A stretch of 64,000 nt of DNA from Rhodospirillaceae bacterium (GTDB taxonomy: Bacteria; Pseudomonadota; Alphaproteobacteria; CACIAM-22H2), in NCBI GenBank assembly GCA_022843945.1, contig JALHMR010000001.1, forward strand, positions 124,001 through 188,000, written 5' to 3'. The notes below the pieces were generated by a model, which was given only the letters and a program-made list of their open reading frames with translations, did not search any database and had not been told where the DNA came from. Numbering within the stretch: position 1 is the first letter of the stretch; the number at the start of each line of letters is the position of its first letter. Shown here one piece after another: positions 32,668-41,918 of this stretch. The translations under genes and the position numbers were made by a program.

Positions 32668-33329
32668 GAGGCCCTATCGGTATCGGAAGGGCGCCGCTGC
32701 AGCAGCTTGGGCACGATGATCGACAGCGCGAGGAGGCCGAAGCCCCAGAGCATCGGCTCGAGCCAGGTACCACCCTCGAGCGCGCGCCGGCCGCTGAGGC
32801 CCAGATTGACGAAGATAATCGTGTGCGGGAGCAGGCCGAGGAACGATCCCAGCGCGTAGTCGCGCAAGGAGACGCGCGTCAGGCCGAAGGCATAGTTGGT
32901 CAGCGCGTGCGGCAGCACCGGGATGAGCCGCACGGTCATCACGGTGCGCCAGCCGCCGCGCTCGGCGCGCTCGAGCAGCGGGCCGATGCGCTTCATCTCC
33001 TCCGGCACCAGTAATCCGGCATTGACGTAGCGTGCCAGCAGGAAGCCGGCCACAGCCCCCAGCGTGGCGCCCGCCAGCGACCAGAAGCAGGCGGCCCAGA
33101 ACCCCCAGAGCGCCCCCGCGACAACCGCCATCACCGAGCGCGGCACGAAGGCCAGGCTGGCGACGATATGGGCGAGGAGATAGCCCAGCGGCACCAGCGG
33201 CCCGAGATCGTCGAGGCGATCGTGGATCCACTCCGCTTCGCGCGCGCTCTCGACGGCCACCGTCACCAGCGTGCCGATGACGATGACGGCGATGAGGCCG
33301 ATGCGCAGCCAGGCAGGAAGGCGCACCAT
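32664..33329 (-). CDS. TVP38/TMEM64 (VTT-domain) membrane protein
   Basis: 221 residues, about six hydrophobic segments, with the SNARE-associated/VTT motif region FVPRSVMAVVAGALWGFWAA, ATLGAVAGFLLARYVNAG, and RLIPVLPHALTNYAFGLTRV. DedA/VTT proteins include lipid scramblase-like factors. I chose ATG 33329 (MVRLPAWLRI) over the longer arginine-rich frame. Confidence 0.85.
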   Translation of the reverse strand: MVRLPAWLRIGLIAVIVIGTLVTVAVESAREAEWIHDRLDDLGPLVPLGYLLAHIVASLAFVPRSVMAVVAGALWGFWAACFWSLAGATLGAVAGFLLARYVNAGLLVPEEMKRIGPLLERAERGGWRTVMTVRLIPVLPHALTNYAFGLTRVSLRDYALGSFLGLLPHTIIFVNLGLSGRRALEGGTWLEPMLWGFGLLALSIIVPKLLQRRPSDTDRAS

Positions 33330-33345
33330 GGATAAGGGTCGGCCG

Positions 33346-34308
33346 TCAGGCCGCGCGCGTGCTCGCGAAGCGGCCGCCCGGCCGATAGATATCGAGATAG
33401 GTCGGCAGGATCGCCTCGATCGCCTGCGGCTGCAGGCCAAGCTCGGCGAAACCGGCGGCCCCGGCGCGCACCACGTTGTCGCCGCTCTCCAGCAGCTTGA
33501 CCTGGTCGCGGGTCAGCGGCGGCACCGGCAGAAGCTGCAGCACCGCGGCCTGCATCTCGGCGAGGCCGTAGGGGATGGAGATCAGCGGCCGGTTGCGCTT
33601 GATCACCTTGAGCATCATCTCCATCAGCTCGCGCATGCTGTAGCTGCGCGGGCCCCCGAGCTCGTAGGTCTGGCCGACGCTCGCCGGACTCTTCAGGGCG
33701 GCCAGAAAGGCGTCAGCCACGTCGCCGACATAGACCGGCTGGAAGCGCGTCACCCCGCCGCCGATCAGCGGCAGGACCGGCGAGAGCTGGGCGATACGGG
33801 CGAAGCGGTTGAAGAAGCCATCCTCCGGGCCGATGACGATCGACGGCCGGAAGATGATGGCGCCGGGAAAGGCGGCGCGCACATTGGCCTCGCCCTCGGC
33901 CTTGGTACGGGCGTATTTCGATTCCGAAGCGGGATTGGCGCCCAGCGCCGACATATGCAGCAGGCGCTTCGCCCCGGCCGCCGCCGCGGCCCGTGCAATG
34001 CGGCCCGCCGCCTCGGCCTGGATGGCGTCGAACCGCTGGCTGCCGAACTGGTAGAGGATACCCACCAGGTTGATGACCGCATCGGAGCCGGCGACCGCCG
34101 CCGAGACGGTGTCGTCCTCGCGCACATCGCAGCGCAGGGGCACGATCTGGCCGACATTGCCCGCCGGCTTGAGGAAGGCCGCTGCCACCGCGTCGCGCAC
34201 CGCGACCCGGACCACCCAGCCCTCGGCCGCCAGCCGCTTGACGATATAGCGCCCGATGAACCCCGAGCCGCCGAATACCGTGACCCGCCTAGCCATCGCC
34301 GCCGCCAT
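33346..34308 (-). CDS. NDUFA9-like NAD(P)H-binding protein (complex I-associated family)
   Basis: 320 residues, atypical SDR: VTVFGGSGFIGRYIVKRLAA, INLVGILYQFGSQRFDAIQA, LLHMSALGANPASESKYART, FRPSIVIGPEDGFFNRFA. This matches the bacterial homologues of mitochondrial complex I subunit NDUFA9. ATG 34308 follows AAGGGG. Divergent from tRNA-Leu. Confidence 0.88.
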   Translation of the reverse strand: MAAAMARRVTVFGGSGFIGRYIVKRLAAEGWVVRVAVRDAVAAAFLKPAGNVGQIVPLRCDVREDDTVSAAVAGSDAVINLVGILYQFGSQRFDAIQAEAAGRIARAAAAAGAKRLLHMSALGANPASESKYARTKAEGEANVRAAFPGAIIFRPSIVIGPEDGFFNRFARIAQLSPVLPLIGGGVTRFQPVYVGDVADAFLAALKSPASVGQTYELGGPRSYSMRELMEMMLKVIKRNRPLISIPYGLAEMQAAVLQLLPVPPLTRDQVKLLESGDNVVRAGAAGFAELGLQPQAIEAILPTYLDIYRPGGRFASTRAA

Positions 34309-34418
34309 GCCGACCCCTTGATCCCCTAGGATAATCGGCCCGATATCTAGCAGGTCGGCGCCGTGATTGACAGCGCCCGCCTTGCCGCTTATGCCTCTCC
34401 GCCTCCGTTCCGGAGAGT

Positions 34419-34505
34419 GCCCGGGTGGCGGAATTGGTAGACGCGCTAGATTCAGGTTCTAGTGACCGAAAGGTCGTGGAAGTTCGAGTCTTCTCTCGGG
34501 CACCA
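34419..34505 (+). tRNA. tRNA-Leu (anticodon CAG)
   Basis: 87 nt with CCA encoded (34503-34505). Acceptor GCCCGGG pairs with CUCGGGC (one G-U pair). Anticodon stem CTAGA/TCTAG (34446-34450, 34458-34462) encloses the loop TTCAGGT with anticodon CAG at 34453-34455. A long variable arm (GTGACCGAAAGGTCGT-like) and TTCGAGTC T-loop mark it as class II leucine tRNA. Confidence 0.95.
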
Positions 34506-34509
34506 ACTC

Positions 34510-34539
34510 CGGGCGGGGTTAAAAGAAAGGCCCCGCCCG
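34510..34539 (+). promoter_or_regulatory. hairpin between tRNA-Leu and exonuclease gene, ribosome site in loop
   Basis: GGGCGGGG (34511-34518) pairs with CCCCGCCC (34531-34538). The 12-nt loop contains AAAGAAAGG, the apparent ribosome-binding site of the following ATG at 34540. It may serve as a processing barrier or terminator for the tRNA and as a translational structure for the downstream gene. No U-run follows. Confidence 0.6.
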
Positions 34540-35151
34540 ATGGCTATTGAACTCCACGAAGGTGACCTGCCGGAAACCGTGCGCTTCGGCGCGGCGGTGG
34601 CTGTCGACACCGAGACCATGGGGCTCAACCCCAATCGCGACCGGCTATGCCTGGTGCAGCTTTCGGGCGGCAACGGCGAGTGCCATATCGTCCGCTTGGC
34701 CAAGGGGCGTTACGAGGCCCCGCGCCTGAAGGCCCTGATGGCCGACCCGGCGGTGCTCAAGATCTTCCATTTCGCCCGCTTCGACGTGGCCATGCTGCGC
34801 CGGTTCCTGGGCGTCACCGCGACGCCGCTGTATTGCACCAAGATCGCCTCGCGCCTGACCCGCACCTTCACCGACCGCCACGGGCTCAAGGATCTGTGCA
34901 AGGACCTGCTCGGGGTCGACCTGTCCAAAGAGCAGCAATCATCGGACTGGGGAGCCGCCGAACTCAGCCAGGCGCAGCTCAAATATGCGGCATCGGACGT
35001 CCTGCATCTGCATGCCCTCAAGGCCCGTCTGGATGAGATGCTGGCCCGCGAGGGCCGCCGTGAGCTGGCCGAGGCCTGTTTCCGGTTTCTTCCCATCCGG
35101 GCCGAACTCGACCTCGCCGGCTGGCCGGAAGAAGACATATTCGCCCACTAA
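34540..35151 (+). CDS. ribonuclease D-like 3'-5' exonuclease
   Basis: 203 residues, a single DEDDy exonuclease domain: VAVDTETMGLNPNRDRLCLV (Exo I), IFHFARFDVAML (Exo II), AELSQAQLKYAASDVLHLHA (Exo III Y...D). It lacks the HRDC domains of full-length RNase D, as is usual for the short alphaproteobacterial form. It probably trims tRNA or other RNA 3' ends. Position right after a tRNA gene is suggestive. Confidence 0.88.
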   Translation: MAIELHEGDLPETVRFGAAVAVDTETMGLNPNRDRLCLVQLSGGNGECHIVRLAKGRYEAPRLKALMADPAVLKIFHFARFDVAMLRRFLGVTATPLYCTKIASRLTRTFTDRHGLKDLCKDLLGVDLSKEQQSSDWGAAELSQAQLKYAASDVLHLHALKARLDEMLAREGRRELAEACFRFLPIRAELDLAGWPEEDIFAH

Positions 35152-35343
35152 ACCATTGATTTAGCGTTTTTCTATCGCGCGTTGCTTTTTTGCGGTGCGA
35201 TAGGCATACTTTTTGCCGGGAAAACGTTTTTGGGGTCAGGGTGGCCTTCGGCAGGCGAGATACTCCCCCTGTCTGAGGTCGCCGGCTGGGGCGCCCTGCC
35301 AATCCCGGGGCAAAGAAACACGGTCCGTTCACGTCATCGCGGC

Positions 35344-36378
35344 ATGAAAGCGAAATCCCAACCGATTCGAGTAGCCCCCGCACCGGCACTGGCCCCGTCT
35401 GGCGATACGCCGCAGACCGTGGCGGAGCGCGTGCTGGAACTCGAAGCCGAAGGCATCCTCGCCATCGCCCAGGGCTTGAAGCGGGACCCTGCTCCGCTTG
35501 GCCGGGCGATCGGAGTGCTGCAGGCGGTGACCGGCCGGGTGATCGTCTCCGGCATGGGCAAGAGCGGACATATCGCGCGCAAGATCGCCGCGACCCTGGC
35601 GTCGACCGGAACACCCGCCCAATTCGTGCATCCGGCGGAAGCCAGCCATGGCGACCTCGGCATGATCACGCGCGCCGATGCCGTGCTGGCGCTGTCCCAC
35701 TCCGGCGAAACCTCGGAGATGACGGACCTGCTCGCCTTCACCCGCCGTTTCGCCATTCCGCTGATCGCCATCACCGGCGGCGGCAACTCGTCCCTGGCCC
35801 AGGCGGCGGACGTGACGCTGTTGCTGCCGGCCTTGCGCGAAGCCTGCCCGCTTGGCCTGGCGCCGACGACCTCGACCACCGCGATGCTGGCCTTGGGCGA
35901 TGCCCTCGCGGTCGCCTTGTTCGAGCACAAGGGCTTCTCGGCCGACGATTTTCACCAGTTCCATCCCAAGGGCGCGCTCGGCAAGCGCTTCCTGCGCGTG
36001 AGCGACATCATGCATCGCGGCGCCCAGATCCCGCTCATCCGCGGCGACGCGCCGATGAGCGAGGCGCTCGTCGAGATTACTGCCAAGCGCCTGGGCTGCG
36101 TCGGCGTGACCGATGGCGAAGGACGGCTGCTCGGCGTGATCACCGACGGCGACCTGCGCCGCCATATGGCGCCCAATCTGCTGGGCCAGCGGGCTGACGC
36201 GGTCATGACCGCCAAGCCGCTGACCATCCGCCAGGCTGCGCTCGCCGCCGAGGCGCTGGGCACGATGAACGACCGCGGCATCACCAATATCTTCGTGGTC
36301 GACGAGACTGGAACGCATCCGACCCGCCCGGTTGGCGTGCTGCACATCCACGACGTGCTGCGCGCCGGGGTCGCCTGA
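35344..36378 (+). CDS. kdsD: arabinose-5-phosphate isomerase KdsD/KpsF
   Basis: 344 residues. SIS domain (VSGMGKSGHIARKIAATLAS, ALSHSGETSEMTDLL, ITGGGNSSLAQAADV) followed by two CBS domains (from about 215). It interconverts ribulose-5-phosphate and arabinose-5-phosphate, the first step to KDO for LPS. The ATG 35344 start is chosen because the upstream frame lacks SIS homology. It opens the kdsD-lptC-lptA-lptB run with 1-4 bp overlaps. The 192-bp gap upstream presumably contains its promoter. Confidence 0.94.
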   Translation: MKAKSQPIRVAPAPALAPSGDTPQTVAERVLELEAEGILAIAQGLKRDPAPLGRAIGVLQAVTGRVIVSGMGKSGHIARKIAATLASTGTPAQFVHPAEASHGDLGMITRADAVLALSHSGETSEMTDLLAFTRRFAIPLIAITGGGNSSLAQAADVTLLLPALREACPLGLAPTTSTTAMLALGDALAVALFEHKGFSADDFHQFHPKGALGKRFLRVSDIMHRGAQIPLIRGDAPMSEALVEITAKRLGCVGVTDGEGRLLGVITDGDLRRHMAPNLLGQRADAVMTAKPLTIRQAALAAEALGTMNDRGITNIFVVDETGTHPTRPVGVLHIHDVLRAGVA

Positions 36379-37097
36379 TGGCGCCCAACGAATACGCGCC
36401 GTTCAATGTCACCCGGCACACGGCGACGACGGCGCCGCGGCGGCAGGAGCGAACCCGGCTGACGCGCTTCGTCGCGGCGAGCATGCGGCGGCGGCGTCAC
36501 AACCTGGTCTACAGCCGCTTCGTCTCGCTGCTGAAGGTCGTGCTTCCGGCAACCGCCGTGACGCTCGCCGGCCTCGTCCTGTTCTGGCCGCAGCTCAACC
36601 CGCTCGATAACCGTTTTCGCCTGAAGCCGGTCCAGGTCAGCATCGACGACCTGGAGAATCTGCGCATGGTCAGTCCGCGCTTCGTGGGCACGGACGAGCG
36701 CAACCAGCCCTTCAGCATCACCGCCGACCAGGCGACCCAGGACGTCGGCAGCAGCGACGTCACGGCGCTTACCAGTCCCAAGGGCGACCTCACGCTCAAC
36801 AACGGTTCGTGGATCGCTTTGACGGCGAACGAAGGCCTTTACCACAAACAGGATCGCACCCTCGACCTGTGGGAACAGGTGAACGTCTTCCACGACGCCG
36901 GCTACGAGCTCAAGACCAGGCGCGCCAAGGCCGACCTCGCGCTGGGCAACGTATCGGGTGATGACCCGGTCGAAGGTCAAGGTCCCGACAGTCAGCTGCG
37001 GGGCCAAGGCTTCCGCATCTACGACAAGGGCGCGCGCCTGACCGTGACCGGAAAATCGCGCCTCGTCCTCTACCCGACGCCGCCGGAGAAGAGATGA
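36378..37097 (+). CDS. lptC: LPS export protein LptC
   Basis: 239 residues: basic N-terminus, one transmembrane helix (about 52-70, VVLPATAVTLAGLVLFW), then a periplasmic beta-jellyroll (LptC-related domain). It links the LptBFG transporter to LptA in the LPS bridge. ATG overlaps the kdsD stop (TGATG). Confidence 0.9.
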   Translation: MAPNEYAPFNVTRHTATTAPRRQERTRLTRFVAASMRRRRHNLVYSRFVSLLKVVLPATAVTLAGLVLFWPQLNPLDNRFRLKPVQVSIDDLENLRMVSPRFVGTDERNQPFSITADQATQDVGSSDVTALTSPKGDLTLNNGSWIALTANEGLYHKQDRTLDLWEQVNVFHDAGYELKTRRAKADLALGNVSGDDPVEGQGPDSQLRGQGFRIYDKGARLTVTGKSRLVLYPTPPEKR

Positions 37098-38056
37098 CGT
37101 TGCGTCTTCCTCTCTTCACGCTGGCGATGGCGCTTTCGGTTTTGACGCTGCCGGGTGCGCAAGCGCAGGTCGCCAGCCTCGGCCAGGGCGCGGGCAGTCA
37201 GCCGGTTGAAATTCTGGCCGATGACGGCATCGAGTGGCACCGGGAATCGCAACGCTACCTGGCTCGCGGCAACGCCAGCGCCACCCAGGGCGAGACTTCG
37301 GTGCACGGGGATGTGCTGATCGCCTATTACCGCTCGCAACCCGGCGGCGGCACCGAGATCTTCCGCTACGAGGTGCAGGGGCGTGCCCGGATCACCAATC
37401 CCACCCAGACCGCGGTCGGGGACAAGGCTGTCTACGACATCGACACCGGCGTCCTCGTGATGACCGGGAAGGCCCTGAAGATCACCACGCCGACCGATAC
37501 CATCACCGCCCGCGACAGCCTGGAATACTGGGAAAAGAGGCGCGTGGCCGTGGCGCGCGGCAACGCGGTGGCCGTGAGCGAGGATCGCCGCATGACTGGC
37601 GACGTGCTCACCGCCCATTTCGTCGAGGGACGCACCGCGCCGACCCAGCCGGCCCGCGCCAATACGAACACGCGTGGTCAGAACCAGACGCCGCAAGCCC
37701 GCGGCCGGGCCCAGCCGGCACCGGCGCCGGCGCCGGCAGGATCGACCGGTCAACGCATGCAGCGGATCGAGGGCTTCGGCAATGTCCACGTCTCGACGCC
37801 GACCGACATCGTCCGGGCGGATCGCGGCGTCTACAACGCCGATACGAGCATCGCCATGATGTCCGGCGCCGTGCGCATTACCCGCGGCCAGAATCAGCTG
37901 AACGGCGACTTCGCCGAGGTCAATCTCAACACCGGTATCAGCCGCCTGCTGACCCGTGCCGATTCAGGTGGCGACAAACGCGTGCGCGGCCTGTTCATGC
38001 CGCAAAGCACCGAGCCAGCCGGCGAGCGGCCGGCGGCCCGACGGGAGCAGCGGTAA
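37094..38056 (+). CDS. lptA: LPS transport periplasmic protein LptA
   Basis: 320 residues. Signal peptide ending PGAQAQ, OstA/LptA beta-jellyroll repeats (VEILADDGIEWHRESQRYLA, GNASATQGETSVHGD, VHVSTPTDIVRADRGVY). A Pro/Gln/Ala-rich linker at about residues 180-215 separates two OstA parts, making it longer than E. coli LptA (185). It forms the periplasmic LPS bridge. ATGA overlap with lptC. Confidence 0.93.
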   Translation: MTLRLPLFTLAMALSVLTLPGAQAQVASLGQGAGSQPVEILADDGIEWHRESQRYLARGNASATQGETSVHGDVLIAYYRSQPGGGTEIFRYEVQGRARITNPTQTAVGDKAVYDIDTGVLVMTGKALKITTPTDTITARDSLEYWEKRRVAVARGNAVAVSEDRRMTGDVLTAHFVEGRTAPTQPARANTNTRGQNQTPQARGRAQPAPAPAPAGSTGQRMQRIEGFGNVHVSTPTDIVRADRGVYNADTSIAMMSGAVRITRGQNQLNGDFAEVNLNTGISRLLTRADSGGDKRVRGLFMPQSTEPAGERPAARREQR

Positions 38057-38853
38057 TGGTTGTGCCATTCGTCAAAGTCGTGGACGAGAAGGACGCAGGC
38101 CGCGGACCGGGGCCGCGGCTGGTCGCCGACAATCCAGGCCTGAGTGCGCGCAGCCTCGGCAAGCGCTTCAAGAAGCGGCCGGTGGTGCGCAACGTCTCGC
38201 TCTCGGTCCAGCGCGGCGAGGCTGTCGGCCTGCTGGGCCCCAACGGCGCCGGCAAGACGACCTGCTTCTACATGATCACCGGCCTGATCTCGCCCGATTA
38301 CGGCCAGATCATGCTCGACGGCATCGACGTGACCGACATGCCGATGTACCGCCGCGCCCGCCTCGGCATCGGCTACCTGCCGCAGGAACCCTCGATCTTC
38401 CGCGGTCTCAGCGTGGAGCAGAACGTCCGCGCCGTTCTCGAGGTCGTCGAGCCCGATCGCGACCGGCGCGAGGCGATGCTCGACGATCTGCTGGCCGAAT
38501 TCTCGATCACCCACCTGCGGCGCACGCCCGCCCTGGCCTTGTCGGGCGGTGAGCGCCGCCGCGTCGAGATCGCCCGCGCTTTGGCGTCGCAACCGCATTT
38601 CATGCTGCTCGACGAGCCCCTCGCCGGCATCGATCCGATCGCCGTCGGCGACATTCGCGATCTCGTCTCTCATCTCAAGGATCGCGGCATCGGCGTTCTG
38701 ATCACCGATCACAACGTCCGGGAGACTCTCGAGCTCGTGGACCGGGCCTACATCCTGCACGACGGGCAGGTCCTCATGGAGGGCATGCCGGCGGAGGTCG
38801 TGGCCCACGAAGGCGTGCGCCGGGTTTACCTCGGCGAGCGCTTCAGCCTCTAG
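38056..38853 (+). CDS. lptB: LPS export ABC transporter ATPase LptB
   Basis: 265 residues. Walker A GPNGAGKTT, signature LSGGERRR, Walker B MLLDEPLAGIDP, switch His in TDHNVRETL. It carries about 25 extra N-terminal residues. It powers LPS extraction with LptFG. Start overlaps the lptA stop (TAATG); rpoN follows 20 bp later. Confidence 0.97.
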   Translation: MVVPFVKVVDEKDAGRGPGPRLVADNPGLSARSLGKRFKKRPVVRNVSLSVQRGEAVGLLGPNGAGKTTCFYMITGLISPDYGQIMLDGIDVTDMPMYRRARLGIGYLPQEPSIFRGLSVEQNVRAVLEVVEPDRDRREAMLDDLLAEFSITHLRRTPALALSGGERRRVEIARALASQPHFMLLDEPLAGIDPIAVGDIRDLVSHLKDRGIGVLITDHNVRETLELVDRAYILHDGQVLMEGMPAEVVAHEGVRRVYLGERFSL

Positions 38854-38873
38854 GGATCAGGCCGGCTTAGATC

Positions 38874-40373
38874 ATGGCCCTCACGCAACGCCTCGACCTG
38901 CGTCAGACCCAGTCGCTGGTGATGACGCCGCAGCTGCAGCAGGCGATCAAGCTGCTGCAGCTGTCGAATGTCGAGGTGACGGCCTTTGTCGAGCAGGAGC
39001 TCGAGCAGAATCCCCTGCTGGAACGCGACGAGGCCGCTCCGGACGGCGAGGCCCCAGCCGAGGCCGCGGCCGAATCCGGCGACACCCGGTCAGCAGCAGA
39101 CGACGGCCCGCTGCTCGATTCCGTCGAGGGTGCGCCCGCCGCCACAACAAGTGAGGCGCCGCTCGACACCGATACCGGCAATATGTGGGACGGCGACAGC
39201 GCCAGCTCGCTGGGTTCGTGGGGCACCGGCGGCAGCCGCGATTTCGACGATTCGGAATTCGATCCCGGCGAGTCGATGACCCGGCCGGTTTCCCTGCGCG
39301 ATCATCTGATGGCGCAGATCAACGTCGATATGCAGGATCCCGTCGACCGCATCATCGGCTCCCAGCTCGTCGATCAGCTCGACGATTCGGGCTGGTTCTC
39401 CGGGGATATCGTGGCGACCGCCGAGGCTCTCAAATGCGAGCCGGCGCGTGTCGAGGCGACCTTGAACCTGCTTCAGCGCCTCGATCCGCCCGGGATCTTC
39501 GCCCGCAGCCTCAAGGAATGCCTGGCGCTCCAGCTCCGCGATCGCAACAGGCTGGATCCGGCGATGGCGACGCTGCTCGACAATCTCGAGCTCCTGGGCA
39601 AGCGCGAGCACGGCCAGCTGATGCGGCTATGCGGCGTCGATGCCGAAGATTTCGCGGCCATGGTCGCGGAAATCCGCGCCCTCGACCCCAAGCCTGGTCA
39701 GGCCTTCGAGGGGATAGTGGCCCAGCCGGTCGTGCCCGATGTCCTGGTGCGCCCGGTCCCGGGCGGCGGCTGGGCGATCGAACTCAACCAGGACACCCTG
39801 CCGCGCGTGCTGGTCAACCAGCGCTACTACGCGCAGGTGACGAAAGGGCTGACCAAGAAGACCGATCGTGAATTCCTCGCCGAACGCTTCCACGCCGCCA
39901 ACTGGCTGGTGAAGTCGCTGCATCAGCGCGCCCAGACCATCCTGAAAGTGTCGACCGAAATCGTGCGTCAGCAGGATGCGTTCTTCCGCCACGGGGTGCA
40001 GTTTCTGCGGCCGCTCGTCCTGCGTGACATCGCCAGCGCCATCGAGATGCATGAGTCGACGGTGAGCCGGGTAACCAGCAACAAGTTCCTGTCCGCGCCG
40101 AGCGGCCTATACGAGTTGAAATACTTCTTCACCTCGGCGATCCCCAGCTCGGGCGGCGGCGAGGCACATTCGGCGGAAGCCGTACGCTTCCGCATCAAGA
40201 CGCTGATCGACGATGAGCCGGCCCAGGACGTCCTGTCCGACGACAAGCTGGTTGAGATGCTGAAGAAGGACGGCGTCGACATCGCGCGTCGGACCGTCGC
40301 CAAATACCGGGAAGCGCTGCGAATCCCGTCCTCGGTCCAGCGCCGGCGGGACAAGACCCTGGGCGTTCGTTAA
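38874..40373 (+). CDS. rpoN: RNA polymerase sigma-54 factor
   Basis: 499 residues. Region I glutamine-rich start (QRLDLRQTQSLVMTPQLQQA), acidic region II, core-binding region, HTH and the C-terminal RpoN box ARRTVAKYREALRIPSS. It directs transcription from -24/-12 promoters with enhancer-binding proteins. Standard neighbour of lptB, hpf and ptsN. Confidence 0.97.
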   Translation: MALTQRLDLRQTQSLVMTPQLQQAIKLLQLSNVEVTAFVEQELEQNPLLERDEAAPDGEAPAEAAAESGDTRSAADDGPLLDSVEGAPAATTSEAPLDTDTGNMWDGDSASSLGSWGTGGSRDFDDSEFDPGESMTRPVSLRDHLMAQINVDMQDPVDRIIGSQLVDQLDDSGWFSGDIVATAEALKCEPARVEATLNLLQRLDPPGIFARSLKECLALQLRDRNRLDPAMATLLDNLELLGKREHGQLMRLCGVDAEDFAAMVAEIRALDPKPGQAFEGIVAQPVVPDVLVRPVPGGGWAIELNQDTLPRVLVNQRYYAQVTKGLTKKTDREFLAERFHAANWLVKSLHQRAQTILKVSTEIVRQQDAFFRHGVQFLRPLVLRDIASAIEMHESTVSRVTSNKFLSAPSGLYELKYFFTSAIPSSGGGEAHSAEAVRFRIKTLIDDEPAQDVLSDDKLVEMLKKDGVDIARRTVAKYREALRIPSSVQRRRDKTLGVR

Positions 40374-40462
40374 CGCCGCCCCGGCCCGGCCAGTCCGATT
40401 CGCCTTGATCACCCCTCCACCTGTGCGACAATCGGCGTGTCATGGCCCCCGGCTTCGCGTTG

Positions 40463-40491
40463 TTGACTTCGCCAGACGCCGCTCTTATGGT
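40463..40491 (+). promoter_or_regulatory. candidate promoter of hpf-ptsN
   Basis: TTGACT (40463-40468), a 17-bp spacer and TATGGT (40486-40491) lie in the 191-bp rpoN-hpf gap, placing a start near 40498 and a leader of about 65 nt. Confidence 0.5.
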
Positions 40492-40564
40492 CCGCGGCCG
40501 CGATGACGCCACGGCCTTCGGGCGTGGTCTAACGCCTCAATTTTCTCAAGCTTGACGATTTCCT

Positions 40565-41170
40565 GTGCAGCTTTCAGTGAGCGGCAAGCATCTCGATGTT
40601 GGCGACAGCCTGCGTGGGCATGTGACCCATGCCATTGCGTCCTCGGCTGAGCGGTATTTCGGTCAGGCGATCGAGGGAAAGGTCATGTTCCAGCGCGCAC
40701 GTCATGCGTTTCGCGCCGACATATCGCTTCATGTGGCTCGCGGCTATACCGTGCAGACCCATGGCGAGGCCGAAGACCCTTACGCGGCCTTCGATGTGGC
40801 GGCCGAGCGGCTCGACAAGCGGCTGCGCCGGCACAAGCGGCGCCTGGTCGCGCGGCGCAAGGACGCCAACGATGCCGCGCTCCCGGAAGTCGGCTCACAT
40901 CGGGTCGTGACCCTCGAGAACAGCGGCCCTGACGGCACCGCCGATAATGGTGAAGACCGCGACAACGGCGGGCCGGCGGTCGTGGCGGAGACCGCGCTGG
41001 ACATTCCCACGCTGGCGGTCAGCGACGCTGTCATGTGCCTCGATCTGGGGGAAATGCCCGTCTTGATGTTCCGCAATCGCGGTCACGGCGGATACAATGT
41101 CGTATATCGCCGCAGCGACGGCACGATCGGCTGGATCGACCCCACGCAATCCCGGCCCTCTACCGAGTGA
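40565..41170 (+). CDS. hpf: ribosome hibernation-promoting factor, long form
   Basis: 201 residues. N-terminal S30AE domain (QLSVSGKHLDVGDSLRGHVT, FRADISLHVARGYTVQTHGE), a linker rich in Asp/Gly, and the C-terminal dimerisation domain of long HPF (MCLDLGEMPVLMFRNRGHGG, YNVVYRRSDGTIGWIDP). It dimerises 70S ribosomes into 100S particles in stationary phase. The start is GTG 40565, with only a weak ribosome site. Confidence 0.93.
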   Translation: MQLSVSGKHLDVGDSLRGHVTHAIASSAERYFGQAIEGKVMFQRARHAFRADISLHVARGYTVQTHGEAEDPYAAFDVAAERLDKRLRRHKRRLVARRKDANDAALPEVGSHRVVTLENSGPDGTADNGEDRDNGGPAVVAETALDIPTLAVSDAVMCLDLGEMPVLMFRNRGHGGYNVVYRRSDGTIGWIDPTQSRPSTE

Positions 41171-41175
41171 AGGTG

Positions 41176-41640
41176 ATGGAAATTTCGGACCTCATCGAAC
41201 CGCGCGCCGTCATGGCCAACGTGCGCGCCGCCAACAAGAAGCAGGCGCTGCAGGAAATCGCGCGGCGGGCCTCGGAGGTTACCGGCGAGCCGGAGCGCGC
41301 CATTTTCGATGTGCTGATCGAGCGCGAACGGTTGGGCACCACGGGCGTGGGCTCGGGCATCGCCATACCGCATGGCAAGCTCGCCGCCCTCAAGCGTCTC
41401 TATGGCGTTTTCGCGCGGCTGGAGACGGCGATCGATTTCGAATCGATCGATGGTCAGCCGGTGGATCTCGTTTTCCTGCTGCTGGCCCCCGCCGGCGCCG
41501 GCGCAGACCACCTGAAAGCGCTGGCGCGCGTCTCCCGCCTGCTGCGTGATCGCGCCGTCTGCGAGAAGCTGCGCGGCTCGGACAACGCCGAGGCGCTGTA
41601 CGCGTTGCTCACCGAGAACACCGCGAGCCACGCCGCCTGA
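41176..41640 (+). CDS. ptsN: PTS IIA-like nitrogen regulatory protein PtsN
   Basis: 154 residues, EIIA-Ntr domain with phospho-acceptor His in GSGIAIPHGKL. It is part of the regulatory nitrogen phosphotransferase chain linked to rpoN regions and potassium/nitrogen control. ATG 41176 is preceded by GAAGG, six bases after the hpf stop; an in-frame GTG at 41167 overlaps that stop and is less likely. Confidence 0.95.
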   Translation: MEISDLIEPRAVMANVRAANKKQALQEIARRASEVTGEPERAIFDVLIERERLGTTGVGSGIAIPHGKLAALKRLYGVFARLETAIDFESIDGQPVDLVFLLLAPAGAGADHLKALARVSRLLRDRAVCEKLRGSDNAEALYALLTENTASHAA

Positions 41641-41664
41641 GCCGGCAGGGCCCCGCATCTCATC

Positions 41665-41895
41665 CTAGTGGAGGCTGACGGGCTCGAGGCCGTTCTCGCG
41701 GATGGCGTCGAAGGCCAGTTCGCGCGATTCCGCCGCGCCGACGGCGGCGCCGTTGGCGGTATGAATGGCGAACACGACGCGCATGCCCTCACCGGCGCTT
41801 ATGGCGATGGGCTTGACGTAGGCGATGTCGCGCAGGCCCAGCGCCAGGAATTCCTGGGCCGGCAGATCTTCGCGAAGTGAACCGTTGGTCGTCAT
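41665..41895 (-). CDS. DUF1150 family protein
   Basis: 76 residues: LPAQEFLALGLRDIAYVKPI, GMRVVFAIHTANGAAVGAAE, a DUF1150 protein of unknown function found beside small heat-shock genes in alphaproteobacteria. Start ATG 41895, 23 bp downstream of hsp20, so probably cotranscribed with it. Confidence 0.88.
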   Translation of the reverse strand: MTTNGSLREDLPAQEFLALGLRDIAYVKPIAISAGEGMRVVFAIHTANGAAVGAAESRELAFDAIRENGLEPVSLH

Positions 41896-41918
41896 TTTGA
41901 TCTCCTCTCAACGCCCCC

